Source of the DNA: a virus
IMG/VR virus record: IMGVR_UViG_3300020446_000102
Coordinates: 1 to 20,495 of that record
Direction: 5' to 3' (one strand)
DNA: 20,495 nucleotides
Shown here: positions 6,577 through 14,641 of the stretch, in pieces
How positions within the stretch are numbered: the stretch's first letter is position 1
Layout: each line of letters begins with the position of its first letter
Translations under genes and position numbers: made by a program
Notes under the pieces: model-generated
What the model saw: only the letters and a program-made list of their open reading frames with translations
Database searches by the model: none
Told to the model about the DNA's origin: nothing

Positions 6577-7946
6577 CGATTCAAAAAAGGCGAAATTCAT
6601 TATTTAAATCATCGATTAGTATTAGATCGATATCTAAATCAGTTCAAAAATTTTCTGATGGATTATTATCATCGACTAAAAATGCAGATGAAATAATAAA
6701 AACAACAAGAGATAAAAATTTATTTAAAAGTAAACTTACAAGGAAGGATAGTGAATTCTTTAGAAAAAGACAGGAGAATATAAGACGAAAAGATAGAGAG
6801 GATGAATTAGAGGCATCTTCAGTACAAGGTGTGCCAAAAACTCAAGGCACGATTCTTGCAAGAAGCACAAGAGGATTCTTAGGGAGAATGTTAGATTTTC
6901 TTGGAGTGCTTTTAATTGGTTGGGCGATTGAAAATTTACCTAAAATTATTTCTGGTGTACAGGGTTTGATAAAAAGAATATCATCGGTAACTGGTATTTT
7001 GGGACTTTTTATAGAGGGTGTACAAAATATACTTATGGGTATTGGTCCTCTTATACAAAATACATTATCAGGATTATTGAGATTTGATTTTAATAAAGAT
7101 AAAAATGACATCGACAAGGGACTAGAAGAAGTAGAGCAAGGATTATTAGTAACTAGAAATGAACTTGTGCAATCTGCTAATGAGTTTTCAAAACCAATAA
7201 ATGAAGAAGTTGGTCTTGAATCACCACCATTTGATAAAAAAGAGGAATCTGGAACTTCTGATGGTCAATTGGAAATGGATAAAGCGAATGCCAAAATTTC
7301 ACCAGAAATTGAAGCGAGAAAGAAAGAGATAGAGGAAATATTAAATATTGGTGGTGGAGAGGAAGAACAGGAAGAAGTTGTTGAAGGTGATGTAGATAAC
7401 ATAGAGGGTGTGCCAACTAATGAATTAGAAGAGGTTGGAGAAGAAGGTGGGGAGACTGATTCTCAGAGTGGTGGTGGAATCACTAGTGGATCTGTTGATG
7501 GTGTTAAAGATCCAACGAGTGACATAAAGAAAACATTAGAAACATCAGGAAAAAATAATACTGAGGTCAACAAAAAAAAGAGTGGGATGTTCTCATTTTT
7601 AGGTTTTGGAAAGAAAAAAGAAGATGATAATGTAATTTCTTCAACAAAAGATGAAATTAATTTAGAACCACAGGAGGGATATGCTAATATAGAAGGTATG
7701 TTTAGTGGATTTGGTGTAGATGATGCACAGGACTTATCAATTTTACCTGTTAAAAAGGACGTAAATTTAAAGACACGTAAAAAATCAAAGAATAAAATAA
7801 TAATAGTTGAAAAAGCAGTTAGAGATGCATCAAGTGTTGGTTTATCTATGCCATCTAAAGGATCTTCAGTTACTATTGTTCAATCATTAGATGAACAAAA
7901 AATTCTTATGAATATGCAAAGCACTTCTACATTAAAGTACACGTAA
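6573..7946 (+). CDS. Virion structural protein with shared hydrophobic motif (457 aa)
   Basis: No named family is recognised. The N-terminal 80 residues are strongly basic and Ser-rich, with a helical K/R-E run at 55-80. A hydrophobic block at 100-170 contains G-F-L-G-R-M-L-D-F-L-G-V-L-L-I-G-W at 101-117, which parallels F-F-L-I-L-T-G-G-W in the preceding protein (144-152). Residues 180-330 are acidic, Glu/Gly/Ser-rich and probably disordered. A basic segment at 398-410 and a beta-like C-terminus follow. A GGAG-type ribosome site precedes the ATG, which overlaps the upstream stop (ATGA). It lies between the candidate tape measure and gp27, the interval that holds hub assembly genes in T4, so a tail interior or hub role is plausible but not shown. 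Confidence 0.78.
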   Translation: MTIQKRRNSLFKSSISIRSISKSVQKFSDGLLSSTKNADEIIKTTRDKNLFKSKLTRKDSEFFRKRQENIRRKDREDELEASSVQGVPKTQGTILARSTRGFLGRMLDFLGVLLIGWAIENLPKIISGVQGLIKRISSVTGILGLFIEGVQNILMGIGPLIQNTLSGLLRFDFNKDKNDIDKGLEEVEQGLLVTRNELVQSANEFSKPINEEVGLESPPFDKKEESGTSDGQLEMDKANAKISPEIEARKKEIEEILNIGGGEEEQEEVVEGDVDNIEGVPTNELEEVGEEGGETDSQSGGGITSGSVDGVKDPTSDIKKTLETSGKNNTEVNKKKSGMFSFLGFGKKKEDDNVISSTKDEINLEPQEGYANIEGMFSGFGVDDAQDLSILPVKKDVNLKTRKKSKNKIIIVEKAVRDASSVGLSMPSKGSSVTIVQSLDEQKILMNMQSTSTLKYT

Positions 7947-9259
7947 TGGCAGCAATAGATAAATCACTTTACGAAAAATTTGAAATAGAAAACGTTGATA
8001 GGTCTCGAACTGTCGATATAAAAGGTGGTGTTGTTAGTTTTAATTATTATGAGGATGTATTTTCACCCATGAAAACAGCAAGAATTGTTGTAGCGAATAC
8101 AGGTAATGTTATTGAGGGGGATGATGGTAAATTACAATCAATATATAATGGTTTACCGTTAAGGGGTGGAGAGAGAATCATCATAAAAATCGCAGGAAAT
8201 TCATTAGAAAATGAGGGGTTAGAAATAGAAGATTTTTATGTTGGATCAATAACAGACGTAATGATAGACGAACAGAGAGAGTCTTTTGTATTGAATTTAA
8301 TATCACGGGAAGCGATTACTAATGAAACAGTACGGGTAGGTAAGAGATTTCCTGCATCGCAAAAAATATCTGACAGTGTTAAAGATATTTGTAAGAATTA
8401 TTTAAGTTCCGATAAATTAAAAGATGTTGATGAAACTCAAAATCCCTATGGTTTCATCGCGAATATGAGAAAACCCTTTACCATCTTGACTATGTTAGCA
8501 TCAAAATCAGTGCCTGGTAATATTTCTGGAAAGAACGCAACTGCAGGATATTTTTTCTTTGAAACACAAAATGGTTTTAATTTTAAATCAATTGATAAAT
8601 TAATAAGTACAAAACCATTCCCTGAAAAATATGTTTACACACCAAGCATTATAGATTCAAATGATCCAAAAAAAGATTTTAAAATATTAGAATTTAAAAC
8701 TTCTAAAAATCAAAATTTATTAGAAAACCTTGAAAGAGGATCCTATTGTAGTTCTCGTACTTTTTTAAATCCATTAACATTTCAATATACACCATCAACA
8801 CAAGCGATATTTAAATTGCAAGATTACTCTGGAAAAATAGAAAATCTTGGAGATGATATAAATGTGGTGCTACCAGCATTAAGTGATACAGATAATCGTA
8901 CACTGGCATCTGTACCAAGTCGTTATATAACTGGTGTGTTGGATATAGGCACTATTGATAAAGATGTATCAGAGGTTTTAAACGCAGATCCTGCCTTAAT
9001 ACATTCACAGTCCATGATGAGATATAATACACTTTTCACTCAAATATTAACTATGGTTATCCCACTTAATACAAATTTAACAGCAGGTAACATAGTTAAT
9101 TGTGAATTTCCAAGAATTGATGTTGAAAAAAGAAAAGAACCTGACCAAGAACAAAGTGGATTATATATGATAAAAAAGTTAACTCATTTTTTTGATTCAA
9201 CTGGTTCATATACAAAATTGCAACTTGTTAGAGATACAACTGGGAGGAAACCAAAATGA
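7946..9259 (+). CDS. gp27: Baseplate hub subunit gp27
   Basis: This 437-residue protein (T4 gp27 is about 391) lies immediately upstream of gp5, its partner in T4. The N-terminal domain begins L-Y-E-K-F-E-I-E-N-V-D, then V-S-F-N-Y-Y-E-D-V-F-S-P-M-K-T-A-R-I-V-V near residues 31-49, a pattern typical of gp27-like hub proteins whose first barrel forms the tube-like trimer ring. A region with I-S-R-E-A-I-T-N-E and the following helix matches the hub middle domain. The C-terminal part ends G-L-Y-M-I-K-K-L-T-H-F-F-D and a final strand, as in contractile-tail hub proteins. In T4, gp27 trimers form the cup that holds gp5 and meets the tail tube. Start and stop overlap both neighbours by 1 and 4 bases. 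Confidence 0.85.
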   Translation: MAAIDKSLYEKFEIENVDRSRTVDIKGGVVSFNYYEDVFSPMKTARIVVANTGNVIEGDDGKLQSIYNGLPLRGGERIIIKIAGNSLENEGLEIEDFYVGSITDVMIDEQRESFVLNLISREAITNETVRVGKRFPASQKISDSVKDICKNYLSSDKLKDVDETQNPYGFIANMRKPFTILTMLASKSVPGNISGKNATAGYFFFETQNGFNFKSIDKLISTKPFPEKYVYTPSIIDSNDPKKDFKILEFKTSKNQNLLENLERGSYCSSRTFLNPLTFQYTPSTQAIFKLQDYSGKIENLGDDINVVLPALSDTDNRTLASVPSRYITGVLDIGTIDKDVSEVLNADPALIHSQSMMRYNTLFTQILTMVIPLNTNLTAGNIVNCEFPRIDVEKRKEPDQEQSGLYMIKKLTHFFDSTGSYTKLQLVRDTTGRKPK

Positions 9260-11802
9260 TTGAAAATACATTAATACAAAGTAATTTTCTTGGAAGAGAC
9301 GGATTTAAATGGTGGGTTGGTCAAGTTGCACCAGAGGATGCACAGGGTGGTCAAATAAATGGAGCAGGTTGGGGTAATCGTGTCAAAGTCAGAATATTAG
9401 GATATCATCCAGATAATGATATAGAATTAAAAAACGAGGAATTACCATACGCACATGTATTAATATCACCAGAATCTGGCACAGGTAGGGCAGGTCGAAG
9501 TAAACCCATTAAAATATCACCAGGTGATACAGTTTTAGGTTTCTTTTTAGATGGTGATACAGCACAACAACCTGTTATTTTAGGACTTTTTTCAAGTACG
9601 ATAGCTGCAAGTGCTATTTCAAAGGATAAGCAATATACAAAACCTTTTGTTCCGTTTACAGGATACACCAGCAAGGTTAAACCAAATGATAATATTGCAC
9701 AAAATGAATCGGGAGATCAAAATAGTTCTTCAAGTCCTACTAATCGACAAGTAGATACAGATACCGCTAAAAAAATTGAAGAGAGAACAGGCACAACAAC
9801 TAGAGTAGCAAGTTCGGTTATAGGAACCACTGTCACAGCAGGTGATACTGGTGGTGCTAGGTCTGCTGTGAATAAGATAAGTTCTACGTTAGAAAATTCA
9901 CTTAAAAGTTTTCAGGGTGCAACTGCTCAACAACAATTTCAAATATTATCGGAATCAGCGAGAGACATAGCTTCAGCAGCAACAGGTATGTCAGCGAGTA
10001 TGATTACATCAACTTTTGATGACATGGCACCAAAACTTAATGATGGATTGAATAATCTCTACAAATCAGAATATGGAAAGGTGTTTGCACAAACACTGGA
10101 TATATCAAAGGCAAAAAAAGCAGCACAAGCAGCTCAAATAGCAAAAGTACCTGCTATAAAAGGATTAGAAAATTTTATTCCATGTGCGATGAAAAATGTG
10201 ACAGATAAACTACAAGGTAATATCGCAAGTTTACTTGCTCCATTTCTTCAAAATGTTTCTAATATTACCCCTTGTATTGTGGATCAATTTACAGCTGGAA
10301 TATTAAACAGTATTATAGGTAGTATTGATGAAGCGTTACAACCACTCATGGGTGATATTTCTGATATATTTCCTGGTAATATATCCGATATGTTAAGATC
10401 AAAAGCAGAGGGTTTACTTGGATTATCATCTATATTAGAATGTGATTTGCCAACTGCTTCTGATAATTTAGGATCAAAAACTAATCAGTGGGTTATTGGA
10501 AAAGGACCAAAAAATATTCCGATGCCACCAATTGAAAATCTTGCTAATAAATTACTTGGGGTTGCTAATGCTGCACAATCTATACAAGAGGCAGCAGGTG
10601 CACCAGGAGGAGTAGTTGGTAACTTATTAAGTGGAGTTAATTTACCAGGTTTAGGTGCATTTGATTTCATGAGTGCAGCAAGTAATGAACCAGGATTTAA
10701 AAGTGCATTAGGTGATTGTTATACTGGACCTCCATTAAACTGCTCTGGAATTGATATTAAGATTTTCGGAGGTGGAGGAGAAGGAGCTACCGCACAAGCA
10801 ATAATTGGAGCACTAGTTGGTGATGCTTTTGCAGAGCAAACAGGAAGTTTAATAGGGGTAAAATTGACGAATGGTGGAAGTAATTATACTTCTGCCCCCT
10901 TTATAGAGATTGTTGATACTTGTAATCAAGGATATGGTGCTGTTGCTAGATCTGTTATTGATTATGATCCATCCTCACCAACTTACCAACAGGTCACTGA
11001 TATTATAATAGTCAGTGGTGGAGAAAATTACCCTGTGATCGAGACAAATGATGATACTTATACTGTGGATCATGTGGTTGTTGTTAACTCAGGTGAGGGT
11101 TATAAAGATACTGACACAGTGACTGATAATGCAGGAAATGAATATCAGATGATTTTAGATGAGAATGGAAAAATTTTGAATGTTATACCACCCAACCCTG
11201 CTTTAAATAATTTGGAGGAAATCAAAGATTTACCTGTATTATCCATCACCACAGATACTGGATTTGGTGCAATTTTAAGTCCTCAATTAGCACCTAGACC
11301 TAATTATCAAGGAGAAATCAAACAAGTTATTGACTGTATCACACCTCGTGATGGAATTGTTGGTTTTATAAATGGTGATCCTTATTATGGACCATTTCAT
11401 ATCCATCCAAACAGAGGGGTTAAGATGGTTGGTGTGGCTCATACAACAACTCCTCATGCTATAATATATGATACTCCTCAAGAAAGTAGATCAGTAAGAG
11501 CTGTTATAGGAACCAGTTCTGGTATGGTTACAGTATCATCTGATAGAGTTGAGTACACCCCACCTGAATCAACCAGTTCATCAAGCACCACACAGATGAC
11601 ACCTGATTTTGGAAGTGGAACTATTACTTATACTTCTCCATCACCAAGTCCATCACCAAGTCCATCACCATCACCAAGTCCATCACCTTCACCTTCACCT
11701 TCACCAAGTCCATCACCATCACCAAGTCCATCACCAAGTCCATCACCATCACCAAGTCCATCACCATCACCAAGTCCATCACCAAGTGGTTATGGTTACT
11801 AA
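9256..11802 (+). CDS. gp5: Baseplate hub / tail spike gp5-like protein without lysozyme domain
   Basis: This 848-residue protein (T4 gp5 is about 575) has a gp5-type OB-fold at 1-120: WWVGQV, W-G-N-R-V-K-V-R-I-L-G-Y-H, L-P-Y-A-H-V-L-I-S-P, then S-P-G-D-T-V-L-G-F-F-L-D-G-D and Q-P-V-I-L-G. Residues 150-500 are Ser/Ala-rich and mostly helical. Beta modules follow with G-G-S-N-Y at 540, G-G-E-N-Y at 588 and S-G-E-G-Y at 613, then an H715-x-H717-P motif with H729 and H734. The chain ends in 25 Ser-Pro repeats and S-G-Y-G-Y. The T4 lysozyme domain (Glu-Asp-Thr triad) is not seen. A strong GGGAGG ribosome site precedes the ATG. Its partner is gp27 just upstream. Confidence 0.85.
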   Translation: MIENTLIQSNFLGRDGFKWWVGQVAPEDAQGGQINGAGWGNRVKVRILGYHPDNDIELKNEELPYAHVLISPESGTGRAGRSKPIKISPGDTVLGFFLDGDTAQQPVILGLFSSTIAASAISKDKQYTKPFVPFTGYTSKVKPNDNIAQNESGDQNSSSSPTNRQVDTDTAKKIEERTGTTTRVASSVIGTTVTAGDTGGARSAVNKISSTLENSLKSFQGATAQQQFQILSESARDIASAATGMSASMITSTFDDMAPKLNDGLNNLYKSEYGKVFAQTLDISKAKKAAQAAQIAKVPAIKGLENFIPCAMKNVTDKLQGNIASLLAPFLQNVSNITPCIVDQFTAGILNSIIGSIDEALQPLMGDISDIFPGNISDMLRSKAEGLLGLSSILECDLPTASDNLGSKTNQWVIGKGPKNIPMPPIENLANKLLGVANAAQSIQEAAGAPGGVVGNLLSGVNLPGLGAFDFMSAASNEPGFKSALGDCYTGPPLNCSGIDIKIFGGGGEGATAQAIIGALVGDAFAEQTGSLIGVKLTNGGSNYTSAPFIEIVDTCNQGYGAVARSVIDYDPSSPTYQQVTDIIIVSGGENYPVIETNDDTYTVDHVVVVNSGEGYKDTDTVTDNAGNEYQMILDENGKILNVIPPNPALNNLEEIKDLPVLSITTDTGFGAILSPQLAPRPNYQGEIKQVIDCITPRDGIVGFINGDPYYGPFHIHPNRGVKMVGVAHTTTPHAIIYDTPQESRSVRAVIGTSSGMVTVSSDRVEYTPPESTSSSSTTQMTPDFGSGTITYTSPSPSPSPSPSPSPSPSPSPSPSPSPSPSPSPSPSPSPSPSPSPSPSPSPSGYGY
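11635..11784 (+). repeat. Low-complexity tandem repeat encoding (Ser-Pro)25
   Basis: Fifty codons encode 25 uninterrupted Ser-Pro dipeptides at the end of gp5. The DNA is built mainly from TCACCAAGTCCA (12 nt) and TCACCA (6 nt) units in mixed order, with a TCACCTTCACCT variant near the middle. Such tandem units are prone to length change by strand slippage. In-frame changes would only lengthen or shorten the Ser-Pro arm. Confidence 0.95.
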
Positions 11803-11820
11803 TAAATACAAATAAAAAAA

Positions 11821-12336
11821 ATGGGTACGAAACCAAACGAGAATTGGCAAGATAGAGTTTACGAAGCTTTTACACCTAATGTAAAATTAGATGTAAACAA
11901 CCCACAAGAAGGTTTTAGTGGTCCTATCGTTTATAATATGTTATCAAGTTCTAAACGTGGAGACCAATCATCTTATGGAATGACTGAGGGTGGACTATTT
12001 CATGTTTATAATGATCAGTGTATAGAAATTGTTGGTGGACAAAAAGTAGGAGGTGGAGGTGTTTGTTTAAATATAGTCGGTGCTAAAGGTGATGTATGGA
12101 TAACTGCGATGAGTAATGGCGATGTTAGAGTGACAGGAACAAATATTTTATTATCTGCTGATAAGGATTTATCAATAAATTGTGGTTCTAATTTTTCAGT
12201 TAGAGCAAATAAAATTAACATGAGTTCTAATGAATGCTTCATAAGAGCACCGAGAGGTCGAATATCAGTCCGAGATGTAAGTTGGTCTGGTGCTGTATTT
12301 GCTGGCACATCAGTCCCAAGTAGCATGTATAGTTGA
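11821..12336 (+). CDS. Probable beta-helix needle / spike-tip protein (171 aa)
   Basis: The family is not named with certainty. Residues 90-152 read as successive short strands with an approximately 8-residue period (GDVWITAM, GDVRVTGT, LSINCGSN, FSVRANKI, IRAPRGRI), which resembles the octad-repeat triple-stranded beta-helix at the C-terminus of T4 gp5. Residues 35-80 are rich in Gly and Ser. Cysteines lie at 67, 82, 121 and 139. The gene directly follows the lysozyme-less gp5, so it may supply the needle as a separate polypeptide. The start is the ATG at 11821, preceded by an A-rich leader with no Shine-Dalgarno sequence. A membrane-piercing role is inferred from fold-like repeats and position; a small fibre adaptor is possible instead. 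Confidence 0.75.
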   Translation: MGTKPNENWQDRVYEAFTPNVKLDVNNPQEGFSGPIVYNMLSSSKRGDQSSYGMTEGGLFHVYNDQCIEIVGGQKVGGGGVCLNIVGAKGDVWITAMSNGDVRVTGTNILLSADKDLSINCGSNFSVRANKINMSSNECFIRAPRGRISVRDVSWSGAVFAGTSVPSSMYS

Positions 12337-12345
12337 GGAAAAAAT

Positions 12346-14319
12346 ATGACAGACTTTAAAGGTGGAGGTATAACTCCCCCAGATTATGATAAAGATGATA
12401 TAAATTTTGTAAGTCAAAAAACAGAATTTACTGATGATGTTTACGTTTATGGTAAATTATATGCTAATTTAGTTGGTGGTCAACCTGATGTAAATATTAA
12501 AGATTTTGGAGCAGTTGGCGATGGTGTGAATGATGACACCGAAGCGATTCAAAAAGCGTTGAATCAATTTCAAGGTAAAGGTAGAATTAATATTCCAGAG
12601 GGCACTTTTATTGTATCAAGCACTATCATAATACCTAGTAACACTCATTTATCAGGTGAAGGAAAAGATAGTGTTATAAAAATGAAACATAATGTAGGAA
12701 GAAATACTTCTTTAATGAGAACTGGAGAAAGAGGTATAAAAAAAGAAAACATAGTTCTTGAAAATTTTACATTAGATTTTAATAGAGATAGATGGACTAT
12801 ATCAGGAGGAGAGACACTTAAAGATAATGACGGTGGTGATCAAGATAATGATGAAACTACGTTAAGCATATGTTTTAGTGAATATGTTTTAGTAAAAAAC
12901 GTAAGATGTATAGATGGATATAAACATAATATTGATGTATGTGCTCCAAGAAATCCTGAAAATAATAATGGTTCAACATATGATTCTGAACCATCAAGAT
13001 ATATTACATTAGAAAATTGTTTTACATCTGGGTCAGGAGATGATAATCTTACAACACATTTTTCATCTGATATTTTAATTAAGGGGTGTAGATCAATCAA
13101 TCCATCTGGAGTAAGGGTTCCTCAAAACTGTAATTGTTTTGAGATAGATGATGGTAGTAGAAATGTAACTATGATTAATTGCACAGCGATTGGTGGTCAT
13201 AAAGGACTCCAGATAAAAGGGCATGATTATGCTCCAGCACCATATAATGTCACAGTGGATGATTTTAAGACATATAATAATACTACTGGTGTTGATGTCA
13301 AACATATGGGTTTTGATACTGGGAATAGTCCAACTGCGAGGAATGTCAATCTAACAAATATATCAGTCGTAGCACCTAGAGATTTTACATCGGAAGGTGG
13401 TGTAACAGAACAAGCACAACGTCCTTTTAGACTATCATCATATCGAGATGTAAAACTTGTAAACATATATGTTAGTGATGATACAGTTGACAAAGCAGAT
13501 GATTTTTCTGCATCATCAACAACACGAGCAAGGGGAATGGTTCGTGTAATGGAAGGTGCATCAAACGTGTTGGTTAAAAATTTAAATATAGTTGGTTTTG
13601 CAGCAACATCTGAGGGTTTTTGGTCATCAACTAGCACAAAAGGACCTCTTATAGTTGATGGTTTCTCATCTACTGATGGACCTGAAAAAGCATTTAGATG
13701 TACAGGCACAGGTTATACTGGTTCAATTAGTCATTATATGATAAGTGGTAATCAATCCTCTGGTGAGGGTATCGACGTAGAGGGAGGGATTGAAGTTGGA
13801 AGAGGAATAGTTACTGGATATGGCACATCAATAGAAAGAACAGCAAATCATGGATATTTGGGATCCGAAAAACCAGCGTTTTTAGCAGAGTTGACCACAA
13901 CACAAACTACCTCTGGAAACACAAATGCATTCCTAAGAAATTTTGATACTGTCAGATACAACTTTGGAAATGGGTGGAATAATGCCACAGGAATATTCAC
14001 TGCTCCTGTTGCTGGTTTGTATAAGTTTAATATAGATATGACCTTTATAAATGGTGATGGTAATGACGATTCTTTTGGTGTTTACTGGAGAGTTGAGAAT
14101 AATTCAAATTATTATGAAAGAGTTCATTCTTCTAATAGAGACTTTCATGTTATCAATCCACGATTCCTATCTACAGCAGATGAAGAATGTAATTTTTGTT
14201 TTAACACAGTAGAACGACTTGATAGGGGTGCAACAGTCGGATGGTATCAGACTGACTGGGCTAACTCTTCAACTGTTGAATTACATTATGCAACTATTAC
14301 TGGATTTTTACTAAGTTAG
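12346..14319 (+). CDS. Tail fibre/spike: pectate-lyase-type beta-helix with C1q-like C-terminus (657 aa)
   Basis: An N-terminal adaptor (1-50) is followed by the pectate-lyase-3 signature D-F-G-A-V-G-D-G-V-N-D-D-T-E-A-I-Q-K-A-L at 53-72 and I-P-E-G-T-F at 83-88. A long run of beta-helix turns (about 90-500) is rich in Asn, Gly and Ser. The last 149 residues (from about 509) form a C1q/TNF-like jelly roll: T-A-P-V-A-G-L-Y-K-F-N-I-D at 552-564, then strands ending Y-A-T-I-T-G-F-L-L-S. Such beta-helices bind or cleave surface polysaccharide in phage spikes, and C1q-like domains trimerise and bind ligands. Catalytic residues cannot be assigned by eye. A GAGG ribosome site lies 7 nt before the ATG. 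It is adjacent to the spike genes and probably recognises the host surface. Confidence 0.85.
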   Translation: MTDFKGGGITPPDYDKDDINFVSQKTEFTDDVYVYGKLYANLVGGQPDVNIKDFGAVGDGVNDDTEAIQKALNQFQGKGRINIPEGTFIVSSTIIIPSNTHLSGEGKDSVIKMKHNVGRNTSLMRTGERGIKKENIVLENFTLDFNRDRWTISGGETLKDNDGGDQDNDETTLSICFSEYVLVKNVRCIDGYKHNIDVCAPRNPENNNGSTYDSEPSRYITLENCFTSGSGDDNLTTHFSSDILIKGCRSINPSGVRVPQNCNCFEIDDGSRNVTMINCTAIGGHKGLQIKGHDYAPAPYNVTVDDFKTYNNTTGVDVKHMGFDTGNSPTARNVNLTNISVVAPRDFTSEGGVTEQAQRPFRLSSYRDVKLVNIYVSDDTVDKADDFSASSTTRARGMVRVMEGASNVLVKNLNIVGFAATSEGFWSSTSTKGPLIVDGFSSTDGPEKAFRCTGTGYTGSISHYMISGNQSSGEGIDVEGGIEVGRGIVTGYGTSIERTANHGYLGSEKPAFLAELTTTQTTSGNTNAFLRNFDTVRYNFGNGWNNATGIFTAPVAGLYKFNIDMTFINGDGNDDSFGVYWRVENNSNYYERVHSSNRDFHVINPRFLSTADEECNFCFNTVERLDRGATVGWYQTDWANSSTVELHYATITGFLLS

Positions 14320-14347
14320 TTGACTCTTTTCATACATATGCTATAAT
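14320..14347 (+). promoter_or_regulatory. Sigma70-type (host/early) promoter
   Basis: TTGACT (14320-14325) and a perfect TATAAT (14342-14347) are separated by 16 nt. The -35 starts one base after the stop of the fibre gene. The expected transcript start is near 14354, about 14 nt before the ATG of the 64-residue gene. It differs from the late boxes elsewhere in the window. Confidence 0.75.
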
Positions 14348-14367
14348 GAGAGATATATTTCAAAGAA

Positions 14368-14562
14368 ATGGACGAATTTATTTTCGAGGTTGTTATTGAC
14401 ATTTGTGCTAAAACCTTTAAATTAAAGAGTGATAATGGAAATCAAAAGATAATTGCATGTGAAGATACTGAACAGTTTATGAGAGTTTTAGATGTCTGCG
14501 ATAGAATGGTAGATCCAGAAAACATAACATACGCAGATTTGGCAGTAACAACAGATAAATAA
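14368..14562 (+). CDS. Small protein of unknown function (64 aa)
   Basis: The product is not recognised. The 64 residues are soluble and slightly acidic, with no membrane segment. The pattern is a beta-like start (F-I-F-E-V-V-I-D-I-C), an L-K-S-D-N-G turn at 19-24, a strand ending I-A-C at 29-31, then a probable helix E-Q-F-M-R-V-L-D-V-C at 35-44 and an acidic end. Cysteines at 13, 31 and 44 could bind metal, but spacing gives no known motif. It sits alone between two fibre genes under its own sigma70-type promoter, with a late-type box after it. It is thus probably expressed independently of the late structural genes, early or constitutively. The promoter and codon pattern support a real gene. 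Confidence 0.68.
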   Translation: MDEFIFEVVIDICAKTFKLKSDNGNQKIIACEDTEQFMRVLDVCDRMVDPENITYADLAVTTDK

Positions 14563-14585
14563 TTTTTTAGGACTATCGCAACCAG

Positions 14586-14593
14586 CTAAATAG
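14586..14593 (+). promoter_or_regulatory. T4-late-like promoter box for the giant fibre gene
   Basis: The sequence CTAAATAG, preceded by G, matches seven of eight positions of the TCTAAATA boxes upstream of gp4, gp48 and gp54, with the same following G. It lies in the 79-nt gap after the 64-residue gene and ends 49 nt before the next ATG, a longer leader than at the other boxes. Confidence 0.5.
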
Positions 14594-14641
14594 ACCTAGT
14601 ATGTAATGGTCTTACGATCAAATTTATAGTAGTTAAAAAAG

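Noticed and set aside
9256-11802. T4-type lysozyme domain in gp5
   Set aside because: No Glu-Asp-Thr lysozyme pattern or related signature was seen after the OB-fold.
11800-11808. TAATAAATA before the needle gene as a late promoter
   Set aside because: It overlaps the gp5 stop and ends only 12 nt before the ATG, half the distance seen at the other boxes; possible but too weak to list.
11609-11836. Open frames on both strands across the Ser-Pro repeat
   Set aside because: His-x-Val and Met-Asp-Leu-Val repeats are other-frame readings of the same tandem DNA, which contains no stops in any frame.
13093-13709. Minus-strand open frames inside the spike gene
   Set aside because: They lie fully within a strongly supported beta-helix gene and have no ribosome sites or recognisable motifs.
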